The notes beneath the pieces are model-generated. The model made no database searches, had not been told where the DNA came from, and saw only the letters and a program-made list of their open reading frames with translations. Below, in pieces: positions 9,601 through 17,821 of a DNA stretch of 64,000 nt. Position numbers and translations under genes: made by a program. This stretch comes from an uncultured Emticicia sp. GTDB taxonomy: Bacteria > Bacteroidota > Bacteroidia > Cytophagales > Spirosomataceae. The stretch spans positions 62,001 to 126,000 of the forward strand of contig NZ_CALCZQ010000063.1 in NCBI RefSeq assembly GCF_937903345.1. Reading direction: 5' to 3'. Within the stretch, counting starts at the first letter, position 1, and the number at the start of each line of letters is the position of its first letter.

Positions 9601-9977
9601 AAACCGAGCTAAACGAGCTGGAGCAGTTCTTATTTGAGCAGGGCAGTATTGGCAGCAAAGAAGAATTTATTAAAGCCTACGGTGAGCAGCCTTTGGGAAA
9701 ATTTATAAGAAACATTGTTGGTTTAGACGTTAATGCTGCAAAATTGGCTTTTGGCGAAATATTGAGTAAACAAACGCTCAATTCGCAACAAATCAGATTC
9801 ATTGATACTATCATCAATTTTCTGAGTGTTAAAGGCATCATCGAACCAGCCAAACTTTTCGATTCACCTTTTACAGACATCAATACCAGCGGTATTATGG
9901 GAGTTTTTGATGTCAGCACATCGACTCGCATTATTTCACTCATCGAGGCAATCAACCATAATGCCGAAGTGGCTTAA
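6639..9977 (+). CDS. hsdR: Type I restriction enzyme R subunit (DUF4145 plus helicase)
   Basis: HsdR, 1112 residues, drives DNA translocation and cleavage in the type I complex. In order: an N-terminal DUF4145-like helical domain (about 1-130), a charged coiled coil (145-190), the nuclease core (ADYVLW then VIEAKR, about 240-257), the superfamily 2 helicase motifs ATGTGKT (near 368), DEIH (near 467) and TATPR (near 491), and the second RecA lobe with GRGTRLCKD. The C-terminal third is the HsdM-contact region. No frameshift or missing motif was seen, so the system looks functional. The nearest chromosomal gene downstream is unrelated. Confidence 0.96.
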   Translation: MSNFSFISGPWSGLAAVPQEAEQHVYHAPLYCAMLCRKSLEEWVRWLYEHDPELVLPHDTGLSSLMHDTGFKQLIAPNQFKLLNLIRKQGNDAVHTNIKLKPEDALHGLKLLHGFLGWVVQVYNETRLSIKPFDETLVPKELGKDKSKEELKQLEQVYQAQQSKLQQLEAELERIKAIKDQNISTVIPASDPDEAFTRQRYIDLLLSEAGWNTSANNVREFAVNNCMPQADGSLGNGFADYVLWGDDGKPLAVIEAKRTRRDPRVGQHQAKCYADGLQQTYGQRPVIFYSNGYQTWLWDDLNYAPREVYGFYTKDELQVLVQRRKSRKSLGTQTINAAITDRYYQQEAIRKVAEALEKNQREALLVMATGTGKTRVSASIIDFLSKANWIKRVLFLADRNALVNQAKVNLNDYLPNLPSVDLTKEKEDESSRIVFSTYQTMINMIDGEADGDNRMYGVGHFDLIVFDEIHRSVYNRYRHIFKYFDGIRIGLTATPRSQGDKDTYGLFDMEPNNPTYAYELEQAVNDRFLVPPKAISVPVKFQRKGIKYAELSDAEKLIYEEQFSNPLTGEFPEEIDAAALNKWLFNTDTVDKVIGHLMQNGIKVEGGDKLAKSIIFARSHMHAKFIEERFNKQYPAYKGEFLKVIDYQEEYRYDLLNKFKDKAKMPQIAVSVDMLDTGIDVPEVCNLVFFKPIRSRTKYWQMIGRGTRLCKDLFGIEADKKEFVIFDFCENIEFFNDNPKGFETETGKSLSQRLFELRLKLSIVLAAQEDTELKAYAQELLEYLIKQTQTLNMQSFLVRQHWEIVEKYQDTNQWNALTDLDIKAIFDHIAPLITETDQDEQAKRFDALMLDLQLSVLKGEKRQMSLIQNLVIMARKLSKKLGIPAIAQRKELISEIQEKAFWERITIPNIEKIRLELRELIKFLEPEKTSIYYTSYEDELIQSEVKEHPLVYNFNDLETYKRKVEQYLKAQSNNLTIHKLRNNIPITKTELNELEQFLFEQGSIGSKEEFIKAYGEQPLGKFIRNIVGLDVNAAKLAFGEILSKQTLNSQQIRFIDTIINFLSVKGIIEPAKLFDSPFTDINTSGIMGVFDVSTSTRIISLIEAINHNAEVA

Positions 9978-10000
9978 TTAGCCTTCACTGAAAATAAAAA

Positions 10001-10027
10001 GTTGTGTGCAGATAGGCTGCACACAAC
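10001..10027. promoter_or_regulatory. 11-bp palindrome after hsdR (terminator stem or operator)
   Basis: GTTGTGTGCAG (10001-10011) and CTGCACACAAC (10017-10027) form a perfect stem with a five-base loop, 23 bases after the hsdR stop. No T-run follows, so it is a poor intrinsic terminator. Its core resembles the palindrome ahead of hsdM at 2913-2930. Confidence 0.55.
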
Positions 10028-10211
10028 ATATTTTGGCAAATGATTTTTATCTCAAAAAACGCTGCATTTATAAAGCATACTCATCATCGAAACCTGTATG
10101 TTTGGAAATTCCAACAACAACTCTATCAATTCTTTGGAGAATATTGCCTATTAATGCTAACTTACAGCATATTTATAAAAAACTATTCAATCTTAAACTC
10201 TTCCTTAAAAT

Positions 10212-11372
10212 ATGAAATCAAAATTTCTTGGTTTGCTACTGTTTAGTGCATTTTTATTTCAAAATTGTACCTCAAAAAAAGAAGAATCTACTTCAGGTGA
10301 TTCTACAAAAGCTGTAAATAAAATTGAAAAAATAAGCTACGGCAAACTTCCTACTGGCGAAGCGGCAGACCTTTATACATTAAAAAACAGTGCTGGAATG
10401 GTTGTAAAAATTACTAATTATGGTGGAATTATTACTTATTGGTCAGCTCCAGACAAAAATGGAAAATATGCTGATGTGGCACTTGGCTGCGATTCTTTGG
10501 GAGGATACCTTAAAAGTTCGCCATTTTTTGGTGCATTGGTTGGTCGATATGGAAATAGAATCGCAAAGGGTAAATTTACGCTTGATGGAAAACCATATAC
10601 CTTGGCTCAAAACAATGGTGTTAACTCTCTCCATGGTGGTAAAAAAGGATTCGATAAAGTTATTTGGGCAGCAACGCCAATTGATGGCGAAGAGCCTCAA
10701 CTAAAACTCATCTATACCTCGGCCGACGGTGAAGAAGGCTATCCTGGGAAATTAGATGTTGAGGTGGTTTATACTTTACAAAAAGACAATTCATTAAAGA
10801 TTGATTATAAAGCAAATACTGATAAGCCAACGGTTGTCAACTTGACAAATCACGCATATTTTAATCTTTCGGGCGATTTTAGCAAGGAAATTCTAGATCA
10901 CGAAGTGACACTCAACGCAAATAATTTTTTACCAGTTGATGAAACGTTAATTCCTACAGGCGAATTGAAAGCAGTAGCAGGAACACCGTTTGATTTTACA
11001 AAATCATTCAAAATCGGTGCGAGAATCAACGATGCAAAAGATATTCAAATTAAATACGGCAAGGGCTATGACCATTGTTGGGTAGCAACCGATTCAAGCA
11101 AAACTTTGAAAACAATTGCGAGTGTTTACGAACCAACTTCTGGGCGTGTGATGGAAGTCTTAACAACCGAACCAGCAGTACAATTTTACACTGGAAATTT
11201 CTTAGATGGACTGCCTGCAGGAAAAGGTGTTAATTATAATTTTCGTACAGGATTTTGTTTAGAAACTCAACATTTTCCAAATTCACCCAATGAAGCAAAA
11301 TTCCCAACAACTGTTTTAAGACCTAACGAAACTTATACAACGACAACAGTCTATAAGTTTTCGGCAAAATAA
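10212..11372 (+). CDS. galM: Aldose 1-epimerase (mutarotase), lipoprotein
   Basis: 386 residues. It interconverts alpha and beta anomers of aldoses such as galactose. A lipoprotein signal precedes the lipobox Cys in LFQNCTSKK. The fold carries the expected residues: a conserved His in NSLHGGKKGFDK, the catalytic acid His in TNHAYFNL and the catalytic base Glu in CLETQHFPNSP. Lipidation places it outside the cytoplasm, where it would act on imported or released sugars. No sugar-use operon surrounds it. A stem-loop follows the gene. Confidence 0.93.
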   Translation: MKSKFLGLLLFSAFLFQNCTSKKEESTSGDSTKAVNKIEKISYGKLPTGEAADLYTLKNSAGMVVKITNYGGIITYWSAPDKNGKYADVALGCDSLGGYLKSSPFFGALVGRYGNRIAKGKFTLDGKPYTLAQNNGVNSLHGGKKGFDKVIWAATPIDGEEPQLKLIYTSADGEEGYPGKLDVEVVYTLQKDNSLKIDYKANTDKPTVVNLTNHAYFNLSGDFSKEILDHEVTLNANNFLPVDETLIPTGELKAVAGTPFDFTKSFKIGARINDAKDIQIKYGKGYDHCWVATDSSKTLKTIASVYEPTSGRVMEVLTTEPAVQFYTGNFLDGLPAGKGVNYNFRTGFCLETQHFPNSPNEAKFPTTVLRPNETYTTTTVYKFSAK

Positions 11373-11388
11373 AACAAAGATAGTTCCA

Positions 11389-11419
11389 CGGAAGGTTTCG
11401 CTTTGAGGGAAGCCTTCCG
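11389..11419 (+). terminator. Stem-loop between convergent galM and hisD
   Basis: CGGAAGG (11389-11395) pairs with CCTTCCG (11413-11419) in the short gap between two convergent genes. There is no T-run, so termination is inferred from position. Confidence 0.4.
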
Positions 11420-11427
11420 AAATTAAA

Positions 11428-12699
11428 TCAACTCAACAAACTTTCCATTCTCAATGTCACGGCTCGTTTATGAGCTTCCAGTGATTCAGCCTCAGCCATT
11501 AATTCTACTGTTGGGCCGATATTAAGAATTCCTTGTTTTGAAATTTCTTGAAAGGTGATTTTCTTGACAAAACTATCAAGCGATACGCCACTATAAGCAC
11601 GAGCGTAACCGTTGGTTGGTAAGGTATGATTTGTGCCAGAAGCATAATCGCCGCATGATTCAGGTGTATAATTTCCTAAAAATATTGAACCTGCATTGAT
11701 TATCTTTTCGCCAACCTCATTATAATTTTCAACAGCTAGAATCAGATGCTCAGGAGCATATTCATTCAACATATCTATACAATCTTCTTGATTTTCGAGC
11801 AAAATAATCTTAGAGTTTTCGATTGCTTTGGAAGCTAAATCTTTTCTTGGTAAACGATTCAATTGGCCAGAAACAGCTAAATTTACGGCAGAAACAAACT
11901 TCTTGCTCGTAGAAACTAACAAAACTTGGCTATCAGCACCGTGTTCGGCTTGCGAGAGTAAATCGGCAGCCACAAACGAAGGTACAGCCGAATCATCGGC
12001 CATCACTGCTACTTCTGATGGCCCTGCTGGCATATCAATTGCAACGCCTTCTTTGCTCAATAGTTGCTTGGCAGCTGTTACATATTGATTTCCCGGCCCA
12101 AATATTTTATACACCTGTGGAATCGTATCAGTTCCATAAGCCATTGCGGCAATGGCTTGAGCACCCCCTATTCTGAAAACTTTGGTGATTCCTACTAATT
12201 TTGCTGCATAATAAATCGCTGGATGATTGCTCGGTGAACATAAAATTCGTTCTTGACATTCGGCAATTTGGGCAGGAATTCCCAACATCAAAACTGTTGA
12301 AAAAAGAGGAGCAGTTCCACCCGGAATATAGAAACCTACCTTCTGAATACCTACACTTTTTCTCCAGCATCTTACGCCTGCCATTGTTTCAATAACTTCG
12401 GGAGATTGCTTTTGAGCTTCGTGGAAAGTATAAATATTTTTGTATGCTTGTAAAATCGCAACCTTCAATTCTTCTGAAAGCTGAGTTTCGGCTGCGTTGA
12501 TTTCTTCTTGAGAAACTTGAAAATTATTAAGTTCGATTTTATCAAATTTCAAAGCAAACTCTTTGAGAGCGGCATCGCCTTCGAGTTTTACTTTTTGTAA
12601 AATGGGCAATACTTTCTGCTCAATTTCAACCATTTCTTGTACAGGTCGAGCAAGTAACTGCTTCCATTCAGAGCGTTGTGGAAATGATATAATATTCAT
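11428..12699 (-). CDS. hisD: Histidinol dehydrogenase
   Basis: 423 residues, the normal length. It oxidises L-histidinol to L-histidine in two NAD-dependent steps, the end of histidine synthesis. Seen in the sequence: the zinc ligand block QAEHGADSQ, the catalytic APEHL pair and the GPSEVAVMAD segment. It starts at the only ATG that aligns with the family. It lies on the same strand as hisG, but a Uma2 nuclease gene separates the two. hisC and hisB, often next in Bacteroidota, are not in the window. Confidence 0.97.
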   Translation of the reverse strand: MNIISFPQRSEWKQLLARPVQEMVEIEQKVLPILQKVKLEGDAALKEFALKFDKIELNNFQVSQEEINAAETQLSEELKVAILQAYKNIYTFHEAQKQSPEVIETMAGVRCWRKSVGIQKVGFYIPGGTAPLFSTVLMLGIPAQIAECQERILCSPSNHPAIYYAAKLVGITKVFRIGGAQAIAAMAYGTDTIPQVYKIFGPGNQYVTAAKQLLSKEGVAIDMPAGPSEVAVMADDSAVPSFVAADLLSQAEHGADSQVLLVSTSKKFVSAVNLAVSGQLNRLPRKDLASKAIENSKIILLENQEDCIDMLNEYAPEHLILAVENYNEVGEKIINAGSIFLGNYTPESCGDYASGTNHTLPTNGYARAYSGVSLDSFVKKITFQEISKQGILNIGPTVELMAEAESLEAHKRAVTLRMESLLS

Positions 12700-12720
12700 T
12701 TATTTATTTCTAAAAATGCT

Positions 12721-13299
12721 TTACTCTATGATTGTATCAAAAATCGTATCCATATCTACTTCAAAACCTTCTAGAACTTGGCTTTTTATCATTTTTTCAG
12801 CCATTGGTAATGCTTGAAATCTGTCTCCTTCTAATATGTATTGATGAACAACTTGTTCATAAGGATATACAACCCAATATTCTTTCACACCTGCTTGCTC
12901 ATATATTTGAAATTTAGTGCTTACTTCCTTACGAGAATTTCCTAATGAAAGTATTTCAATAACCAAATCTGGTGAACCAACACAACCTTGTTTTTTAATT
13001 TTAGTGGTATCACAAATGACACATAAATCAGGCTGAACAACAGTTTCTCCTTCACCTTTTATTGATGGCAAATACACATCGAATGGAGCAAAAAAGACCT
13101 TACATGGCTTTTTTTGTAAATAATTTCGTAAAACCCAATGTAAAGTTCCTGCAATTTCTTGATGTGTACTTGTGGGTGCAGGTGACATTTTAGCAACATA
13201 ACCACGTAGGAGTTCTACTCTTTCTTGAAATTTCCAAGAAAGATAATCCTTGAAGGTATAAGCCTTTGTAAGGTCTAATTGTTCGATGCTTGTTATCAT
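12721..13299 (-). CDS. Uma2 (DUF820) family PD-(D/E)XK nuclease-like protein
   Basis: 192 residues from the ATG at 13299; an upstream ATG would add a poor 15-residue leader. The fold pattern is that of Uma2: VQPDLCVI (Asp), DLVIEILS (Glu), then the REVSTKFQIYEQAGVKEYW segment with its Lys. The family is very abundant in cyanobacteria and is scattered in Cytophagales; its role is not known. It sits 21 bp upstream of hisD and 97 bp downstream of hisG on the same strand, so it splits the his pair and may be co-transcribed with it. Nothing in the sequence links it to histidine. Confidence 0.88.
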   Translation of the reverse strand: MITSIEQLDLTKAYTFKDYLSWKFQERVELLRGYVAKMSPAPTSTHQEIAGTLHWVLRNYLQKKPCKVFFAPFDVYLPSIKGEGETVVQPDLCVICDTTKIKKQGCVGSPDLVIEILSLGNSRKEVSTKFQIYEQAGVKEYWVVYPYEQVVHQYILEGDRFQALPMAEKMIKSQVLEGFEVDMDTIFDTIIE

Positions 13300-13396
13300 T
13301 TTATTTACTGAAATATATTTAATACTGATTGAAACATGATACAAAACTCAAAAGATTGAATTCTCCTGTCTTTTGTCTCGAATCTTATATCTAAAA

Positions 13397-14266
13397 TCAA
13401 TAAATCATTTTTTCAATCGGAATCACTAGAATACCCTCTGCCCCAGCGGATCGAATCGCTTCGATGTTTTCCCAAAACTGATTTTCTTCTAATACCGAAT
13501 GAATCGAACTCCAACCTTCCATTGCCAATGGCACGATAGTCGGACTTTTCATTCCTGGAATCATATTGATAATGTCTTGGAGTTTATCATTTGGAGCATT
13601 TAACAAAATATATTTATTATTTTGAGCCGTTTGAACAGCTTTTACTCTGAATAACAATTTGTTGAGTGTATCGTGTTTCGCTTTTGATAATTTTTTGTTT
13701 GAAATCAAAATTGCTTCCGAACGAAAAATTGTCTCAACTTCTTTTAAACCATTGCTCAAAAGTGTACTTCCTGAACTTACAATATCGCAAACACCTTCAG
13801 CTAAACCAATACTTGGTGCAATTTCAACCGAACCACTTATTTCGTGAATTTCAGCTTTTACACCTTGCTCTTTCAGATAATCTCCCAAGATTCGAGGGTA
13901 AGAAGTTGCAATGCTTTTTCCTTGAAAATCATTGATACTATTGTATTCTATACCTCGAGGAACAGCAATCGAAAGTCGGCATTTTGAAAAACCCAGGCGA
14001 TAAGTAATTTCGGCCTGACGATTTGATTCAATAAATACATTTTCCCCCACAATACCGATATCAGCAACACCGTCTTCTACATAACCTGCAATATCATCAT
14101 CTCTTAAAAAAAGAAACTCCGCAGGAAAATTTGATGAAGATGTTTTAAGTTTTCCTGTACCACTTTCAAACTTAATTCCACACTCTTTAAACAATCTAAA
14201 CGAATCCTCGCTTAATCTACCCGATTTTTGGAGGGCAATCCTCAATATTGAATCTGTATTTGGCAT
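13397..14266 (-). CDS. hisG: ATP phosphoribosyltransferase, long form
   Basis: 289 residues. It joins ATP and PRPP in the first, feedback-controlled step of histidine synthesis. The opening LRIALQKSGRL, the GIVGEN block and the PRPP-binding region with SSGSTLLSNGL are recognisable. The C-terminal 80 residues form the ACT-like regulatory domain, so this is the long form that needs no HisZ. The start at 14266 is chosen over 14299 because it fits the family N-terminus and lies about 30 bp below an exact promoter. Confidence 0.97.
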   Translation of the reverse strand: MPNTDSILRIALQKSGRLSEDSFRLFKECGIKFESGTGKLKTSSSNFPAEFLFLRDDDIAGYVEDGVADIGIVGENVFIESNRQAEITYRLGFSKCRLSIAVPRGIEYNSINDFQGKSIATSYPRILGDYLKEQGVKAEIHEISGSVEIAPSIGLAEGVCDIVSSGSTLLSNGLKEVETIFRSEAILISNKKLSKAKHDTLNKLLFRVKAVQTAQNNKYILLNAPNDKLQDIINMIPGMKSPTIVPLAMEGWSSIHSVLEENQFWENIEAIRSAGAEGILVIPIEKMIY

Positions 14267-14296
14267 GTTAATTGAAAAATTTCTTTGGTCAAAACA

Positions 14297-14328
14297 CAAA
14301 ATTAGCTTAATCGAATGTCAATGACAAA
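14297..14328 (-). promoter_or_regulatory. Bacteroidota-type promoter of hisG
   Basis: On the minus strand TTTG (14328-14325), a 20-bp spacer and TAATTTTG (14304-14297) match the Bacteroidota -33/-7 consensus exactly. The start codon at 14266 follows after a short leader, leaving no room for a his leader peptide or attenuator. Confidence 0.7.
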
Positions 14329-14512
14329 ATATTATTCGGTAATAAGCAAAAACAATTAAAGATAACGTCAAAAAACTATCAAAAAGTTTTAAAAATTAAA
14401 ACCACGACCTTAAATTATCTTATTATCTAGGAACGATTTATTTTTGTGTTTTCAAAATATAGGTTATTTATTGAATCTAATCTATTTTTGAATAAAAAAG
14501 ACTTATCGACTA

Positions 14513-17500
14513 ATGAAAAATATTTATTTACTGCTTTTATCTATAATTACTTTTGCACCTACTTTTGCCCAAAAACTTACTGACAAACAAATTGAAGGCT
14601 ACCTCGAAGCACTCCAAAAAGAAGAATTCATAACCGAATATGGCAAAGACACCTATTTAAAGATTATTAATAATGAAGATAAAATTTATCAGAAAAGCTA
14701 TGGTATTTTAAGTTTAATTAGTCAATTAAAAAATCAATTGCCTGACTCTCCTATCAAATCACGAACGGCCATTTTAGGCTTTTTGGGTGCAATTGAAATA
14801 ATGCGAAATATTGGTTCAGCAGCCGATGATCTCGTTCGTTTACGAGAATTATCCGAAAAAATGTTGGGCGAAAAGATGCTGTTCAAAACAGAAATTGAAG
14901 GGAATATAAAACTCAATTATCCGCTGACATTTTTGGAAATCGAGCAAAACCTTAGACCATCGAAAGAAAAGTACAGAGAATTAGCTACCAAACTCAAAGC
15001 AATAAATCTTATTGACGAAAAAGTTTATGATGAACTGCTTGTTTGGCTAAAAAAAGACCAAATTAAACTCATCAAAGATTTTGGCTTTTTTGTTTATGCT
15101 GCCCGACAAACTTACTTTTATGAAAATTATACCTCATTGAAGGCAAGGCAATTTTCGTTCATTGATAGTTTACAACACAAAAATATGCTATCAATAGGTA
15201 ACGCCAATTATATCAAAAATTCATACAAAGACTATGAACTAAAAAGTAAAGTGGAGATTTTGTCCTATTGCAAAAATGTTATTCTAATTCCCTCTGAACA
15301 AAAAAATTTAACTCGAAGTGAAATTTATGAGTCCTATTGGAAAGAAATAAAACAAAAACTTATTCCAAATTTTGACTTTAAAGACATTCAACTAAGCGAA
15401 CTGAGTAAAAAAGAAGAAAGTTTTCATCCAAATGTATCAAATATTCCAATCAAAAACCCTTTTGCTGAAAGCCAACAGAAGTTTAAATTGAGCTACCGAG
15501 TCAATAATAAAACATATACTCAGAAAGCTGATACAGATTTTTCTTTAATAAAAACAATTAAAAAAAACCTGCCACCTGATTTAGACATTGACTCTTCAAT
15601 CATTCAATCCTATGCAACCGCATTTTCGTTTTTGGCAGGTTTTAGAAATAAAGATTTTCAATCAATCAATGATTTTCTGACCGACCAACATTCTTCAAAT
15701 AGAATTATTGTGGTTGGTAATGACTACAATCCATTTTTAGCAGTAAGAGATGGTCGCAAAGCTTTGCTTATAGTAGATAGCACTCAGAATGCTTTATTAG
15801 AAGATAAAAATAAGATAAATTCTTTATTTGAAGGACCTTTTAGAACAAAAACGGATTTTACAAGCAAGAAAAGTCGAGATAGTCTTTATACGTTTATTGA
15901 AGAGTTTCAAAAGATTGGACTTATCCTTGCGTCGGATAGTTCGAATATTGAAAACGCCATTGTTGAGTTGCGTTTTCAACAAAAAAATGAACGTAATATT
16001 AAACGAAATTTATTAATCCAATTTCCTGAAATAATTGCCGAAGTAAATCCAATTCCATTAAAGGAAAGTGAACAAATACTGATGTTCAAAAACTTCGTTA
16101 TTGGCTTAGAGAGAATCTCTAGAGGTGTTTTTAAAGCGGAAAAAATAAGCGATAATTTTGAAACAGAAATAAAGAAAAGTCTTAAAAAAGAACGTGAATT
16201 ATTTATCAGTTTTAAATTTAATGGTAAAAAATATGAATCAAAAAATAAAATTGTTAAAGCTGAAGAAGAGGATGTAAATAGTAGAGAAAAGTTTTCACTA
16301 AACTTTAGCACGCTTTTCTTTAATACCCAAGAATGGCTCGAAGAAATCAATCGGGCATTAGAAGAAAACCAAATAGATGGCAAATTTTATAAAATCAATG
16401 CTCGCAGAGCTTACACTTATGGAGGAACTGAAAATTACATTTTCTTAACAAAAAAACAATCCGAGTATATTGAGAAAAAACACAGTGAAATATTGAATGA
16501 CCCCGAAAAACCAATCATTGATGGCGATTATAAACAAAAAATAGCTACGTTTAATGTCGAAAAATTTGCAAAAGCTCTCAAAAGAGAAAAAATGTTGGCC
16601 GAAAACCCTCCAATAGATTTAAAAATCGCCAAAGAACCTTCTGATATTTTATTAAATTGCAAACAGGTGGTTGTGATTGATTTGAACGAACTTGCCGAAA
16701 AATCTAATACAGAACTCTACACTTATATTTTACAGAAGCTGAATGCATCACTTTTGCCGAATGCCAAATTTAGTGAAATCCAGTATTTACGTGACAACTC
16801 CGATAACAGCGAAACAGATGATGAAAAACAAAACATTTCAGCTCGCATCGATGGAAAAAGCTATCAACAAACTTTGTACGTTTCTTTGAAAAATACCATT
16901 AGGAGTAATTTGGATTCTCTAAAAAAAGAGAACTCTACTTATTTGCCATCAATCGGAGAAAATCAATTTAAAATCGTAAACGATTATTTAACAGATATAG
17001 CCTCACCTTATCGCTTAGTAATTGTTTGTGATTATCGCAGTCCGAAACTTTCTTATGTGTTATTTGATAGTACACAAGCAAATATTGTAGAAGAAACATT
17101 GCCCAATAACGCTATCGATTTTACTATGTATGGCACAAAAAATAGTAGAGATAGCTTAGGAACATTACTCGATGAGCTAACACAAATTGCATTAATTGAA
17201 CAAATGTCGCACCAACAAAAAGATGACTTTATTGTAAACCTACGTAAATTTCCAATTAATGGTCTTTCAATCCTCGAAAACCTCAAAAACATAACTATAC
17301 AATGTAATATCTGGAATGTTGAATCTTACAAGGATATATATAAATCGATTATTGATTCTTTGAGCAAAATCTCCCAGAATCAATTTTACCCTACTCATTT
17401 GACAGATAATTTTACGAAAACTCTAAAGAAAAGTAATTATTCCGACCGCAGTTTTACTTATAATTTTACGATGCCAAACGGAAAAAAGTATCATGAAAAA

Positions 17501-17803
17501 CAATTTGTTAAGGCCTTAGCAAAACCTAAAAACAAACAAGAAAAAATTACTTATGAATTGTTTGACTTTGATACTGCCAAACTCATTGATTTAGTAAATC
17601 GGGCAATTAACGAAAATAATGGAGCTGATGGAATGTTTTATCAAATCTATTCTGAAGAAGATGTTGAAGAATCTATCGGGCCAAGATTCATTTTCCTAAA
17701 TTCTAAACAATATCGTTGGTTAAAGACAAAATTCCCTGAAATCTTTGAAACCTTCGATAACGAACCAGAAGATGATATTGATGAGCGAAAAGAAGAAAAA
17801 TAA
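14513..17803 (+). CDS. Large secreted protein of unknown function with an internal duplication
   Basis: 1096 residues with a clear Sec signal peptide ending FAPTFAQ. I do not recognise a family. Two long stretches resemble each other: about residues 255-665 and 717-1089. Matched landmarks are DFLTDQHSSNRIIVV with DYLTDIASPYRLVIV, IVDSTQNALLEDK with LFDSTQANIVEET, and KKSRDSLYTFIEEFQKI with KNSRDSLGTLLDELTQI. The N-terminal 250 residues are helical and unmatched. The C-terminus is acidic and has no sorting domain. It is charged, low in Cys and likely periplasmic. A -7-like TATTTTTG is at 14483-14490. It is followed after 18 bp by the PQQ dehydrogenase gene, so the two may form a unit. Confidence 0.85.
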   Translation: MKNIYLLLLSIITFAPTFAQKLTDKQIEGYLEALQKEEFITEYGKDTYLKIINNEDKIYQKSYGILSLISQLKNQLPDSPIKSRTAILGFLGAIEIMRNIGSAADDLVRLRELSEKMLGEKMLFKTEIEGNIKLNYPLTFLEIEQNLRPSKEKYRELATKLKAINLIDEKVYDELLVWLKKDQIKLIKDFGFFVYAARQTYFYENYTSLKARQFSFIDSLQHKNMLSIGNANYIKNSYKDYELKSKVEILSYCKNVILIPSEQKNLTRSEIYESYWKEIKQKLIPNFDFKDIQLSELSKKEESFHPNVSNIPIKNPFAESQQKFKLSYRVNNKTYTQKADTDFSLIKTIKKNLPPDLDIDSSIIQSYATAFSFLAGFRNKDFQSINDFLTDQHSSNRIIVVGNDYNPFLAVRDGRKALLIVDSTQNALLEDKNKINSLFEGPFRTKTDFTSKKSRDSLYTFIEEFQKIGLILASDSSNIENAIVELRFQQKNERNIKRNLLIQFPEIIAEVNPIPLKESEQILMFKNFVIGLERISRGVFKAEKISDNFETEIKKSLKKERELFISFKFNGKKYESKNKIVKAEEEDVNSREKFSLNFSTLFFNTQEWLEEINRALEENQIDGKFYKINARRAYTYGGTENYIFLTKKQSEYIEKKHSEILNDPEKPIIDGDYKQKIATFNVEKFAKALKREKMLAENPPIDLKIAKEPSDILLNCKQVVVIDLNELAEKSNTELYTYILQKLNASLLPNAKFSEIQYLRDNSDNSETDDEKQNISARIDGKSYQQTLYVSLKNTIRSNLDSLKKENSTYLPSIGENQFKIVNDYLTDIASPYRLVIVCDYRSPKLSYVLFDSTQANIVEETLPNNAIDFTMYGTKNSRDSLGTLLDELTQIALIEQMSHQQKDDFIVNLRKFPINGLSILENLKNITIQCNIWNVESYKDIYKSIIDSLSKISQNQFYPTHLTDNFTKTLKKSNYSDRSFTYNFTMPNGKKYHEKQFVKALAKPKNKQEKITYELFDFDTAKLIDLVNRAINENNGADGMFYQIYSEEDVEESIGPRFIFLNSKQYRWLKTKFPEIFETFDNEPEDDIDERKEEK

Positions 17804-17821
17804 CCTAAACTACCTTAATAT

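Noticed and set aside
2984..9977. Looked for a BREX, DISARM or other multi-gene defence system around the WYL regulator
   Set aside because: Only standard type I subunits and the GxxExxY gene are present; no PglZ, BrxC or other marker genes.
10006..10246. Two overlapping short open frames on the plus strand before galM
   Set aside because: They overlap each other and the galM start, have no start signal or family, and read like A+T-rich noise.
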